Assembly (NCBI GenBank): GCA_038924245.1
Contig: JBCKVB010000035.1
Span: 1 to 14,375, forward strand
Length of the DNA stretch: 14,375 nucleotides
Reading direction: 5' to 3'
Source: SURF-13 sp038924245
GTDB taxonomy: Bacteria; Pseudomonadota; Gammaproteobacteria; SURF-13
Shown: positions 1 through 6,140 of the stretch, in pieces
Position numbering within the stretch: position 1 is the stretch's first letter
Layout of the letters: the number at the start of each line of letters is the position of its first letter
Program-made: the position numbers and the translations under genes
Notes under the pieces: generated by a model
What the model saw: the letters and a program-made list of their open reading frames with translations, nothing else
Told to the model about the DNA's origin: nothing
Databases searched by the model: none

Positions 1-52
1 GGAATGGGAGTAAGCCCCGATCAGGAAAGTTCTACCAACCGGAGACTCACGG

Positions 53-894
53 ATGACCACGACCCCCACGGGCCTGCGCGAACGCGTGCGGACCCTTGTT
101 GAAGACGCGCGCTTTCAGCGCCTGATCATACTGCTGATCGTCGCCAATGCGATCACGCTCGGGATGGAAACCTCGACCGCCCTGGTCGAGCGTTTCGGCA
201 CTGTCTTGTACGCCTTCGATCGCGCCGTGCTGGCAGTGTTCGTGGTTGAGATCGCGCTGCGCCTCTATGCGCACCGCCTGCGTTTCTTCAGAGATCCCTG
301 GAGCGTGTTCGACCTGGCAATCGTGAGTATTGCCCTGTTACCGCAAACCGGCGCCTTCGCGGTGCTGCGCATGCTGCGCGTGCTGCGTGTGCTGCGCCTG
401 GTATCCGTGGTGCCGAGCATGCGCGGCGTGGTGGGTGCACTGCTGGCGTCCCTGCCCGGCCTGGGCTCGACGCGGCGCTGCTGGGGCTGGTGCTCTATAT
501 GGGCGCGGTGATGGCGACCACGCTGTTCGGCGCGCTGTCGCCGGAGTTCTTCGGCGATCTGGGCAGTTCGCTGTTCACCCTGTTCCAGGTGATGACCATC
601 GAAGGCTGGCCGGATATCGCGCGCCCGCTGATGGTGCAGGCGCCGTGGGCCTGGGCCTTCTTTGTCGTGTTCATCCTGGTGAGTACCTTTACCGTGCTCA
701 ACCTGTTCATCGCGGTGGTGGTCAACGCCATGCAAAGACAGGTCGCGGCGGAACTCAAGCACGAGGAAGATGCGCATGCCGCCGAAGCCAAGCTCGAGCA
801 GGCGGCGCTGCTGGCCGAACTGCGTGCTTTGCGCGCTGAGGTCGGCGCCATGCGCGGCGAGATCGTGCAGAGCGCGCGGCGCGCAGAACAGTGA
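53..894 (+). CDS. Voltage-gated cation channel (NaChBac/Nav-type), interrupted by an apparent 1-nt deletion
   Basis: Single-domain, six-helix bacterial voltage-gated channel, expected to form an inner-membrane homotetramer passing Na+ or Ca2+. Frame 1 (53-511) encodes S1-S4; S4 carries Arg106, 109, 112 and 115 at every third residue. Frame 2 (open to 894) encodes the rest of S5, the pore (LFQVMTIEGWPDI), S6 (TVLNLFIAVVVNAM) and a charged C-terminal coiled coil. The frames join at about 470-471, where GLGS in frame 1 meets AALLGLVLYMGAV in frame 2. Adding one base there restores a continuous protein of about 280 aa, normal for the family. ATG 53 follows GGAG at 41-44. As read, translation stops at 511 without a pore, so the gene is either broken or carries a sequence error. 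Family is clear; ion selectivity is not. Confidence 0.88.
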
Positions 895-1101
895 AGATCG
901 GGTTGGCGGCGAGGGTCTTGAGCACACGGCCGTGCAAGTCAGGGGTCGCTAAAATCTGCTGACGGCGGCAATCTCGATGATGCGGGATTTTCTCCAAGTC
1001 GTGGGGCGCTCCATTGCTTTACGCGGACTGTGCAAGCGGCATCGGGATTCTGGCAAGCCGCTCCGGTTCCATGGAACACACCTTGCCCCGCGCCCTCGAT
1101 T
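895..1101. other. Intergenic region between convergent channel and CDGSH genes
   Basis: About 200 bp between two convergent genes. Short open frames cross it on both strands, but none has a convincing ribosome site or recognisable protein. An imperfect hairpin lies at about 919-934 (CTTGAGCAC paired with GTGCAAG), without a following T run, so it is not called a terminator. Confidence 0.4.
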
Positions 1102-1338
1102 TTACAGCTGCTTGTGCGCGCCGTCGCAGTGCGGCGCTGATTGGGTATGTTTGCAGCCGCACAGGAACACACGCTTCTTTTCCGTCAACGTGAATTCCAC
1201 CGGAGTAAACTCACCACCCTTGTGCGAGCCGTCGCAAAACGGCTGGCTTTTGGATTTACCGCAAGCGCACCACCAATAGCGTCCTGCCTCCAACTCCAAT
1301 TCATAAGGGTAGCGCTGCGCGATAACGGGCTCGGCCAT
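1102..1338 (-). CDS. CDGSH-type iron-sulfur protein with two CDGSH motifs
   Basis: A 78-aa protein with two CDGSH-family Fe-S motifs: CACGKSKSQPFCDGSH, then CGCKHTQSAPHCDGAH. Each has the C-x-C-x-many-C-x3-H ligand pattern that holds a 2Fe-2S cluster in mitoNEET-like proteins, so two clusters are expected. Short bacterial dual-CDGSH proteins of this size are known, but their role is poorly defined; redox or cluster transfer is usually proposed. The frame extends to a GTG at 1350, but ATG 1338 is preferred: GGAG sits about 8 nt upstream and the protein then begins MAEPVIAQ, like its relatives. It lies 56 bp downstream of phoR on the same strand and could be co-transcribed with it. Nothing is visibly broken. 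Confidence 0.9.
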   Translation of the reverse strand: MAEPVIAQRYPYELELEAGRYWWCACGKSKSQPFCDGSHKGGEFTPVEFTLTEKKRVFLCGCKHTQSAPHCDGAHKQL

Positions 1339-1394
1339 GATTTTCTCCACGCCTGGCGCCTCAGTGGCGTGGCCGGCGAAGTGACACCGCGCGG

Positions 1395-2702
1395 TTAGCC
1401 GTGTGCATCACCCGGGGGTAGAGTGGAGGCCGGAAAGTCGCAGGTGAAGGTGCTGCCCTTGCCGAGTTCGCTTTCAATACGCAGTTGCGCGCCGTGGCGG
1501 GTGAGCACGTGCTTGACGATGGCCAGCCCCAGCCCGGTTCCGCCGCTTTCGCGCGAGCGCGCGCTGTCCACGCGATAAAAGCGCTCGGTGAGGCGCGGGA
1601 TGTGCTGCGGCGCGATGCCCTCGCCGGTGTCCGTGACCTCCAAATGTGCGCCCTGGGCGTCGCTGAACCAACGCACGCGGATATCTCCACCTTCGGCGGT
1701 GTAGCGCACCGCATTGAATATCAGATTGGAAAACGCACTGCGCAGCTCGTCGTGATTGCCGTGCAGCGGCAACCCGGGCTCGGCATCCAGGGTGATGCGG
1801 TGCTTGCGCTCGCCGCTCAACGCGCGTGCCTCCTGCACGATCGTGGCCAGCATGTCCGGTACCGCAACCGGGGTTTGATTGGGGGCTTTGTTGTCCAGCT
1901 CCAGGCGCGACAGCATGAGCAGATCATTGACCAGCCGCTGCATGCGCTCGGCCTGTTGCTGCATGAGCTGCAGTGAACGTATCCACTGCTTGGGACACTC
2001 TTCATGAGATTCATTAAGCGTTTCGAGGAAGCCATTCAACACCGTGAGCGGCGTGCGCAGCTCGTGTGATACGTTGGCGACGAAATCGCGCCGCACTTGC
2101 TCCAGGTGGCGCACGCGCGTGATGTCGCGCGTGACCAGCAAGTGTTGTTCCCGGCCATAGGGGACGATCTGCGCGGTGAGCATGATTTCGCCGTTGATGG
2201 GCGAGGTGAGCTCGATGGTTCTGCTTGGACCGGTGGCGCCGAGCAGCTCGATGAAATCCGGGTGGCGCAGCAGATTGGCGATGCGCTGTCCGATGTCGTG
2301 CGGAAGACGCAAACCCAGCATGTCACGCGCGGCGTTGTTGAACCATTCGATGATGCCATGCGTGCTCAGTACCACGATACCGTCCGGCAGAGCGGCGGCC
2401 GCCTCTTCAAAACGGTTGAGCGTGCGCGCCAGCTTGCGCTGCTGTTTGCGGCTGCGCATCTCCAGCCGGTAAATCTCGTTGAACACGTCTCCCCACAGGC
2501 CGGTTGAGGCCGGTGGCTCGGATTTTTCGCCGACTCTCAGCCAGTGCTCCAGGCGTACCAGATTAAACAGGTGCCAGGCCAGATAGCCCACGGCGCCGAG
2601 CAACACAAACAAGAGGGTGTGGCCGAGAAACCAGCCCACGATCAGCATCGTCAGCAACAGGCCGCCGGCGCGCCACAGTTCAATCATCCACTTGCTGTTC
2701 AT
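1395..2702 (-). CDS. phoR: Phosphate regulon sensor histidine kinase PhoR
   Basis: Inner-membrane sensor kinase that in the known pathway autophosphorylates on His and passes the phosphate to PhoB when phosphate is scarce. The 435-aa protein (from ATG 2702) has two N-terminal membrane helices (residues about 12-28 and 28-48), a basic linker, a PAS domain (about 95-195; NRFEEAAAALPDGIVVL), HisKA with SHELRTPL (His213), and an ATPase domain with N box (LRSAFSNLIFNAVRYT), G1 (VTDTGEGIA), F box (LTERFYRVD) and G2 (GGTGLGLAIV). Size and layout match PhoR. The frame extends to a TTG at 2750, but ATG 2702 gives the normal PhoR N-terminus; its ribosome site is weak (AGGTG, about 13 nt away). No phoB is adjacent; the upstream neighbour is divergent birA. 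Confidence 0.9.
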   Translation of the reverse strand: MNSKWMIELWRAGGLLLTMLIVGWFLGHTLLFVLLGAVGYLAWHLFNLVRLEHWLRVGEKSEPPASTGLWGDVFNEIYRLEMRSRKQQRKLARTLNRFEEAAAALPDGIVVLSTHGIIEWFNNAARDMLGLRLPHDIGQRIANLLRHPDFIELLGATGPSRTIELTSPINGEIMLTAQIVPYGREQHLLVTRDITRVRHLEQVRRDFVANVSHELRTPLTVLNGFLETLNESHEECPKQWIRSLQLMQQQAERMQRLVNDLLMLSRLELDNKAPNQTPVAVPDMLATIVQEARALSGERKHRITLDAEPGLPLHGNHDELRSAFSNLIFNAVRYTAEGGDIRVRWFSDAQGAHLEVTDTGEGIAPQHIPRLTERFYRVDSARSRESGGTGLGLAIVKHVLTRHGAQLRIESELGKGSTFTCDFPASTLPPGDAHG

Positions 2703-2761
2703 ATCAGGAATTTCGCACCTGTGCACGGGAAACGCAAGAGGCTGATGCAATCTTTATCATG

Positions 2762-2783
2762 GCATAGTTTGCTAAACTTATGC
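2762..2783. promoter_or_regulatory. Inverted repeat just upstream of the birA start
   Basis: GCATAGTTT and AAACTTATGC flank GCT and form a near-perfect dyad (one arm has an extra base) ending 2 nt before the birA ATG. It lies in the 82-bp gap between divergent phoR and birA, so it could be an operator or a hairpin in the birA leader. No Shine-Dalgarno sequence is visible in front of birA. The dyad does not look like the long spaced BirA biotin operator, so self-regulation is not claimed. Confidence 0.4.
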
Positions 2784-2784
2784 G

Positions 2785-3759
2785 ATGCCGCATAGCAGAC
2801 AGATACTCGCGTTATTGGCCGACGGGGATTTTCACTCCGGTACGGTGCTGGCTCATGCGCTCGGCGTAAGCCGCAGCGCGGTATGGAAGGCGGTGCGTGT
2901 GCTTTCCGGGCACGGGGTGGAGGTCTACGCCGTGCCCGGACGCGGTTACCGGCTTCCCGCACCGGTGGAGCTTTTGCACGGCGACGCGATACTCGCGCAA
3001 CTGAACCCGCGCGCGCGGCGCTTGCTGGATGGCCTGGAAGTGCATGATGAGTTGGACTCCACCAGCCAGCACCTGCTGCGCAAGGCCGCGCTGGCGCCCG
3101 GTGTTCATGCGTGCCTCGCCGAACGGCAAACGGCCGGGCGGGGCCGGCGCGGACGCGCATGGGTGTCTCCCTTCGGCCATAATATATACCTTTCCGTATT
3201 ATGGCGGTTTGAGCAGAGCCCGGCCAGCCTGAGCGGGCTCAGCCTGGCGGCGGGTGCGGCGGTGGCGCAGGCCTTACGCGCCTTGGGCGTGCAGGGCGCC
3301 GGTCTCAAATGGCCCAATGACGTGGTGTGGGAAGGGCGCAAGCTTGCCGGTATCCTGCTTGATATGAGTGGTGAGGCGAGCGGGCCGTGCAACGTGGTGA
3401 CGGGCGTGGGGCTGAATGTCATGATGCCGCCAACACAGGGTGCTTTGATAGACCAGCCGTGGGTGGATTTACATACCATTCTTGGCGCGCCCGTCTCTCG
3501 CAACCGCTGCGCAAGCCGGATATTGGAACAATTGATCGTTACGCTTGACGAGTACGCACGCAAAGGGCTGGCGCCATTCTTGGAAACATGGCGCGCGCTG
3601 GATGCGCTGGCCGGTAAAACGGTGCGCCTGCAATGGCCGCAAGGCAGCGCGACCGGCCTGGCGCAGGGCGTGCGCGAGGATGGCGCGCTGCGGCTGTCCG
3701 TGAACGGGGTCATGCGCTACTACAACTACGGTGAAGTGAGCGTGCGGGAAGCATCATGA
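2785..3759 (+). CDS. birA: Biotin--protein ligase / biotin operon repressor BirA
   Basis: Makes biotinyl-5'-AMP and transfers biotin to the acceptor lysine of the acetyl-CoA carboxylase carrier protein; in the known family it also represses biotin genes. At 324 aa it has the long two-function form. An N-terminal winged helix-turn-helix spans residues about 5-58 (LGVSRSAVWKAVRVL). The catalytic domain has the biotinyl-AMP loop GRGRRGR (118-124), KWPND (175-179) and RKLAGILLDM, with Lys186 matching the catalytic lysine. A small C-terminal SH3-like domain follows (about 275-324). ATG 2785 is the only good start but has no clear ribosome site. The stop overlaps the coaX start as ATGA, so translational coupling is likely. 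Confidence 0.95.
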   Translation: MPHSRQILALLADGDFHSGTVLAHALGVSRSAVWKAVRVLSGHGVEVYAVPGRGYRLPAPVELLHGDAILAQLNPRARRLLDGLEVHDELDSTSQHLLRKAALAPGVHACLAERQTAGRGRRGRAWVSPFGHNIYLSVLWRFEQSPASLSGLSLAAGAAVAQALRALGVQGAGLKWPNDVVWEGRKLAGILLDMSGEASGPCNVVTGVGLNVMMPPTQGALIDQPWVDLHTILGAPVSRNRCASRILEQLIVTLDEYARKGLAPFLETWRALDALAGKTVRLQWPQGSATGLAQGVREDGALRLSVNGVMRYYNYGEVSVREAS

Positions 3760-4505
3760 GCGAGACCATCCTGCTGTTCGACATCGGTAACAGCCGCGTG
3801 AAGTGGGCCTGGCTGGAGGGCGCGCGTTTACACGGTCATGGGAGTGCGGCGCGCGAGCAATTCGATATTCGCGCCATTGCCGAACCGGCCTGGCCGCCCA
3901 GCCGCATTGTGGCGAGCAACGTCGCCGCGCAGGCGTTCGCGGAACGATTTACCGAGGTGGTTAAAAAACGCTGGGGCATGGCGCCGGAATTCATCAAGGC
4001 GGAAGCGCACGGTTATGGCATCACCAACGCCTACCGCGATCCTCAGAAACTGGGCGCGGATCGCTGGGCGGCCCTGGTCGGCGCGCGCAGTTTGAGTTCA
4101 GACGCGTGCTGCATCGTGGATTGCGGCACCGCCGTCACCGTGGACGTCCTCGATCAGAACGGACAACATCTGGGCGGCGTGATTATGCCGGGGGTGCACC
4201 TGATGCGCCGCGCGCTGCTTGAAACCGCGCAGATTTCTTATACCCCCGGCGCGCATGAAGTGGTGCGGCTCACCCCGTTTGCGCACGATACCCAAGAGGC
4301 GGTCACTCATGGTACGCTGTACGCCGTGATCGCAGGCATCGAACGCGCCGTCGCGGAGGCGGCAAGCACGGGAAACGGAGACATGAGCCGTTTTATCAGC
4401 GGCGGCGACGCCCCGCGTCTGCTGCCCCTGCTAGGGGCCGGTTACCGCCATGAACCGCATCTGGTGCTGCAAGGGCTTGCGCTCATTGCGCGGGGGGCGG
4501 GATGA
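3756..4505 (+). CDS. coaX: Type III pantothenate kinase CoaX
   Basis: Phosphorylates pantothenate in the first committed step of cytoplasmic coenzyme A synthesis. The 249-aa protein has the ASKHA-fold phosphate loop near the N-terminus (FDIGNSRVKW, Asp9), the type III motif GADRWAALVGA (100-110, with the probable catalytic Asp102), and DCGTAVTVD (122-130) followed by GGVIMPG. Length and motif order are those of CoaX rather than the unrelated CoaA of E. coli. It overlaps birA by ATGA at its start and the next gene by ATGA at its end, so the three genes form one tight transcription unit. Confidence 0.95.
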   Translation: MSETILLFDIGNSRVKWAWLEGARLHGHGSAAREQFDIRAIAEPAWPPSRIVASNVAAQAFAERFTEVVKKRWGMAPEFIKAEAHGYGITNAYRDPQKLGADRWAALVGARSLSSDACCIVDCGTAVTVDVLDQNGQHLGGVIMPGVHLMRRALLETAQISYTPGAHEVVRLTPFAHDTQEAVTHGTLYAVIAGIERAVAEAASTGNGDMSRFISGGDAPRLLPLLGAGYRHEPHLVLQGLALIARGAG

Positions 4506-4753
4506 AACGGCTGGTGCTTATTTTTCTGCTGCTCAATGTGGTGTTTTTCATTTGGCACTACAACCGCACACAGCCCGCCGCCAAGGAGAGCAAACCCGCC
4601 GCTACGGTTCCGCAACTTGAACTGCTGCGCGAAGTACAGTCCTCCAACCCGCAAAGCCAGATAATACCCGCGCCGAGCGAACCCGAACCGCCCGCCATGG
4701 ACGCACAACAAGATGCATCCGGCGAACAGCCCGAGCCCGCCGCAGCGCAATAA
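4502..4753 (+). CDS. Short membrane-anchored protein, probably the N-terminal part of a SPOR-domain protein
   Basis: An 83-aa protein with one N-terminal membrane helix (residues 3-19, LVLIFLLLNVVFFIW) and a Pro/Glu/Gln/Ala-rich tail. In related bacteria the gene after coaX often encodes an inner-membrane protein with the same start, a short VPxLxLLxE-like segment and then a SPOR peptidoglycan-binding domain. Here VPQLELLREVQ matches that segment, but the protein ends about 50 residues later and no SPOR domain is visible in any frame before the 123-bp repeats. It may have lost its 3' end by rearrangement, or be a naturally short version. The ATG overlaps the coaX stop, which supports the start. 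Confidence 0.75.
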   Translation: MKRLVLIFLLLNVVFFIWHYNRTQPAAKESKPAATVPQLELLREVQSSNPQSQIIPAPSEPEPPAMDAQQDASGEQPEPAAAQ

Positions 4754-4809
4754 AATTGCCTTGCCCACCGTGATTACCTACAATGGGTGAGCTTGTGAAG
4801 CAAGCGAAC

Positions 4810-4831
4810 GCCCGGCCATGGATGGCCGGGC
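4810..4831. repeat. Perfect hairpin in repeat copy 1 (repeated at 4933-4954)
   Basis: GCCCGGCCAT and ATGGCCGGGC are exact reverse complements around GG. No T run follows, so it is not a standard intrinsic terminator. With the GATGCC/GGCATC hairpin 20 nt downstream it resembles a REP-type paired-hairpin element. Its position after the coaX operon and before the tRNA suggests mRNA 3'-end stabilisation or termination, but that is inference. Confidence 0.6.
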
Positions 4832-4890
4832 AGGTGTTCAACAGAAAGGCGATGCCTAGCCAGGGATGGCATCACTGAAATTCTTATAAT

Positions 4891-4909
4891 GCTGGCGTAG
4901 CTCAGTTGG
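4891..4909 (+). pseudogene. tRNA-Thr 5' fragment created by the duplication
   Basis: These 19 nt are identical to the first 19 of the intact tRNA-Thr at 5014 (acceptor 5' strand and part of the D-arm). The sequence then runs into the second repeat copy, so there is no anticodon or 3' acceptor strand and no tRNA can form. Confidence 0.9.
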
Positions 4910-5013
4910 GTGAGCTTGTGAAGCAAGCGAACGCCCGGCCATGGATGGCCGGGCAGGTGTTCAACAGAAAGGCGATGCCTAGCCAGGGATGGCATCACTG
5001 AAATTCTTATAAT

Positions 5014-5089
5014 GCTGGCGTAGCTCAGTTGGTAGAGCAGCTGATTTGTAATCAGCCGGTCGGAGGTTCGATTCCTCTCGCCAGCTCCA
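5014..5089 (+). tRNA. tRNA-Thr (anticodon UGU)
   Basis: A complete 76-nt tRNA. The acceptor stem GCTGGCG (5014-5020) pairs with CGCCAGC (5079-5085), then T and an encoded CCA. The D-arm is TAGCTCAGTTGGTAGAGCA. The anticodon stem GCTGA/TCAGC holds loop TTTGTAA with anticodon TGT, reading ACA threonine codons. The T-arm is GGAGGTTCGATTCCTC. E. coli thrU also carries TGT and lies downstream of birA, which supports orthology. TATAAT (5008-5013) touches the 5' end; it belongs to the duplicated unit and so also occurs before the fragment at 4891. No second tRNA follows within the window. Confidence 0.97.
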
Positions 5090-5708
5090 ATTAAATCAAC
5101 AAGTTATGCTGATACACCCAACGGCGATATTTGCCGGGGTTACGCCGGGGTTACATTTCCGGAGCGCCCTCAGTAGCCAGAAACAATAGTTCATCCAACT
5201 GTCCTGGCCACCCCTCACCTTCCCTTCGTGAGGTTGGTGGTTACACCGGGGGGGTGAGGCGGGGTGTTTCAGGGGTGCTTGCTGCTGGGTGATGCGGGAT
5301 GCAAAATAGGCCCACATATTTTTGTGATGCTGTGTTACCTTGCGCTGGCTGAGAGGAGTGCGGAATTTAGATCAAATCAGCACAATTTTTCGATTGACTT
5401 CAGTTTTCTGGGGGTGCGATACTGCGCGAAGTGCCTTTGAAACGCCTATCCTTAAAACGGTTTCAGCGATGAACAAGCAATCCAGCAAGGTCTTCGACCT
5501 GCATCATCCGCGCTATGCGTGGGATGCGCGTTGTGCGGAAAGACTTTCGGCTGCTGGAACTCAAGTCGATGGAAAAGGCGCTGCGTTGCGGACATCTTCA
5601 GCCTACGCGACAAAGCCACCTGCGCTCTCCATTCGGTTTTTATCCCCCCCCCCCCCCGCAGCATCGTTTAACGAGCGGAGCCGTTAGGCGTGAGGCTACA
5701 GGCCTCCC
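5090..5708. other. Non-coding or decayed region downstream of tRNA-Thr
   Basis: About 620 bp with no gene I can support. It holds an 11-bp tandem pair (GCCGGGGTTAC at 5133-5143 and 5144-5154), a hairpin at 5208-5240 (CCACC/CCTCAC paired with GTGAGG/GGTGG around two bulged T), and a run of 14 C at 5644-5657. Open frames at 5340-5687 and 5515-5781 cross the C run, lack ribosome sites and give no recognisable protein. No integrase is visible next to the tRNA. It reads as a junction between the conserved tRNA operon region and acquired DNA. Confidence 0.5.
5644..5657 (+). repeat. Homopolymer run of 14 C
   Basis: Fourteen consecutive C. Tracts this long are unstable and are typical of phase-variable switches in some pathogens. 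Here no intact gene or promoter spans it, so a switch is not supported. It lies about 55 bp before the receiver-gene remnant and may mark a repair or assembly junction. Confidence 0.9.
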
Positions 5709-5710
5709 AC

Positions 5711-5781
5711 CGACTACGTCAGCAAGCCGGTGGACACCGACCAGCTTCTTTCCGCTCCTGCGGGTTTGGCTGTATAGGTAG
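5711..5781 (+). pseudogene. 3' remnant of a receiver-domain (hybrid kinase/response regulator) gene
   Basis: This segment aligns base by base with the last 70 nt of the intact receiver gene (9206-9275), with about five substitutions and one inserted C near 5751. It encodes DYVSKPVDTDQL, holding the conserved Lys-Pro of receiver domains, then after the frameshift LLRVWLYR and a stop. The rest of the gene is missing. It is a paralogue or duplicate of the neighbouring system rather than an active gene. A CheR-like start follows 13 bp later. Confidence 0.8.
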
Positions 5782-5793
5782 GGGGTAGCCACC

Positions 5794-5874
5794 ATGCCGA
5801 AGCCGAACAATAACGTGCAGATCCCCGATCCCGAGGTCATCGAGGCTATCTGCTTTGTAAACCATAAATCATAG
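5794..5874 (+). pseudogene. Probable 5' remnant of a CheR-like methyltransferase gene
   Basis: A 26-codon frame from ATG 5794, preceded by a G-rich ribosome-like site (GTAGGGGG). It reads MPKPNNNVQIPDPEVIEAI and then a short unrelated tail to a stop. IPDPEVIE followed by EAI resembles the N-terminus of CheR-type proteins found after hybrid kinases (IPDxE...LLLEAI...), with the middle missing. The match covers only about 20 residues and is from memory, so CheR is a tentative call. Its place right after the receiver remnant agrees with the kinase-cheR gene order of such sensory operons. Confidence 0.4.
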
Positions 5875-5942
5875 AGTAAGCTCGTAACTTGCGCTAAGTC
5901 GAGCATCCATTGTTGTCACCGTAAACCAATAGGAGAATCCAC

Positions 5943-6140
5943 ATGATGACCTTATTCCCAAAAATATTCCGCAGCTTTGCGCTGTGCATGATCATGCTCT
6001 TGTGCGTGGCCACGGCCCAGGCGGCAGAGAAGACCCCGGTGCTGGTCGGTTTGGACGGCGAGTTCGGCCTCGATAACAGCATCTCCGCGCAGGCCTTTGA
6101 TCAGAATCAGCTCATCGAGACTAGCCATGCTTGCCATTGA
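5943..6140 (+). pseudogene. Truncated periplasmic substrate-binding protein (ABC type) with signal peptide
   Basis: A 65-aa frame with a good ribosome site (AGGAG at 5931-5935, 7 nt before ATG). A signal peptide is clear: basic start, hydrophobic core (ALCMIMLLCVATA), cleavage probably after AQA. The mature part starts KTPVLVGLDGEFGLDNS, like the first strand of branched-chain-amino-acid-type (type I) periplasmic binding proteins. Such proteins run to about 350-400 aa, but here similarity ends near SAQAF (about 6094) and about 14 unrelated residues lead to a stop. The body appears deleted, joining it to the kinase, whose ATG 6127 lies inside this frame. The peptide would be exported but could not bind ligand. 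Confidence 0.65.

Larger units (their letters stand above)
4784..5032 (+). repeat. 123-bp tandem duplication carrying the 5' end of tRNA-Thr
   Basis: Bases 4784-4909 recur exactly at 4907-5032, giving two copies with a 123-bp period. Each copy holds a perfect hairpin with 10-nt arms (GCCCGGCCAT / ATGGCCGGGC; 4810-4831 and 4933-4954), a second hairpin (GATGCC / GGCATC; 4851-4873 and 4974-4996), a TATAAT and the first 19 nt of tRNA-Thr. The end points share TGG: TGGGTGAGC before copy 1 resembles TGGTAGAGC in the tRNA D-arm. Slippage or unequal exchange between these short matches would produce exactly this arrangement. Confidence 0.95.

Noticed and set aside
919..945. Intrinsic terminator after the channel gene
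   Set aside because: The hairpin is imperfect and is not followed by a T run.
977..1279. Plus-strand open frame of 100 codons over the CDGSH gene
   Set aside because: It is antisense to a well-recognised CDGSH gene and has no ribosome site or family resemblance.
4810..4996. CRISPR-like array from repeated hairpins
   Set aside because: Only two copies of one 123-bp unit with identical contents; no short repeats with differing spacers and no cas genes.
5008..5013. TATAAT as the tRNA-Thr promoter -10 box
   Set aside because: It touches the mature 5' end, which would start transcription inside the tRNA, and no -35 partner is visible.
5096..5317. Minus-strand 73-codon frame next to tRNA-Thr, considered as an integrase remnant
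   Set aside because: No integrase catalytic motif (R...HxxR...Y) can be seen and codon content looks random.
5340..5687. Plus-strand 115-codon frame ahead of the receiver remnant
   Set aside because: It runs through the C14 tract, lacks a ribosome site and shows no known domain.
5664..5692. GTTTAACGAGCGGAGCCGTTAGGC as a second attC half-site
   Set aside because: GTTAGGC fits the R' consensus, but no partner half is found and the preceding bases are the C tract; chance is likely.
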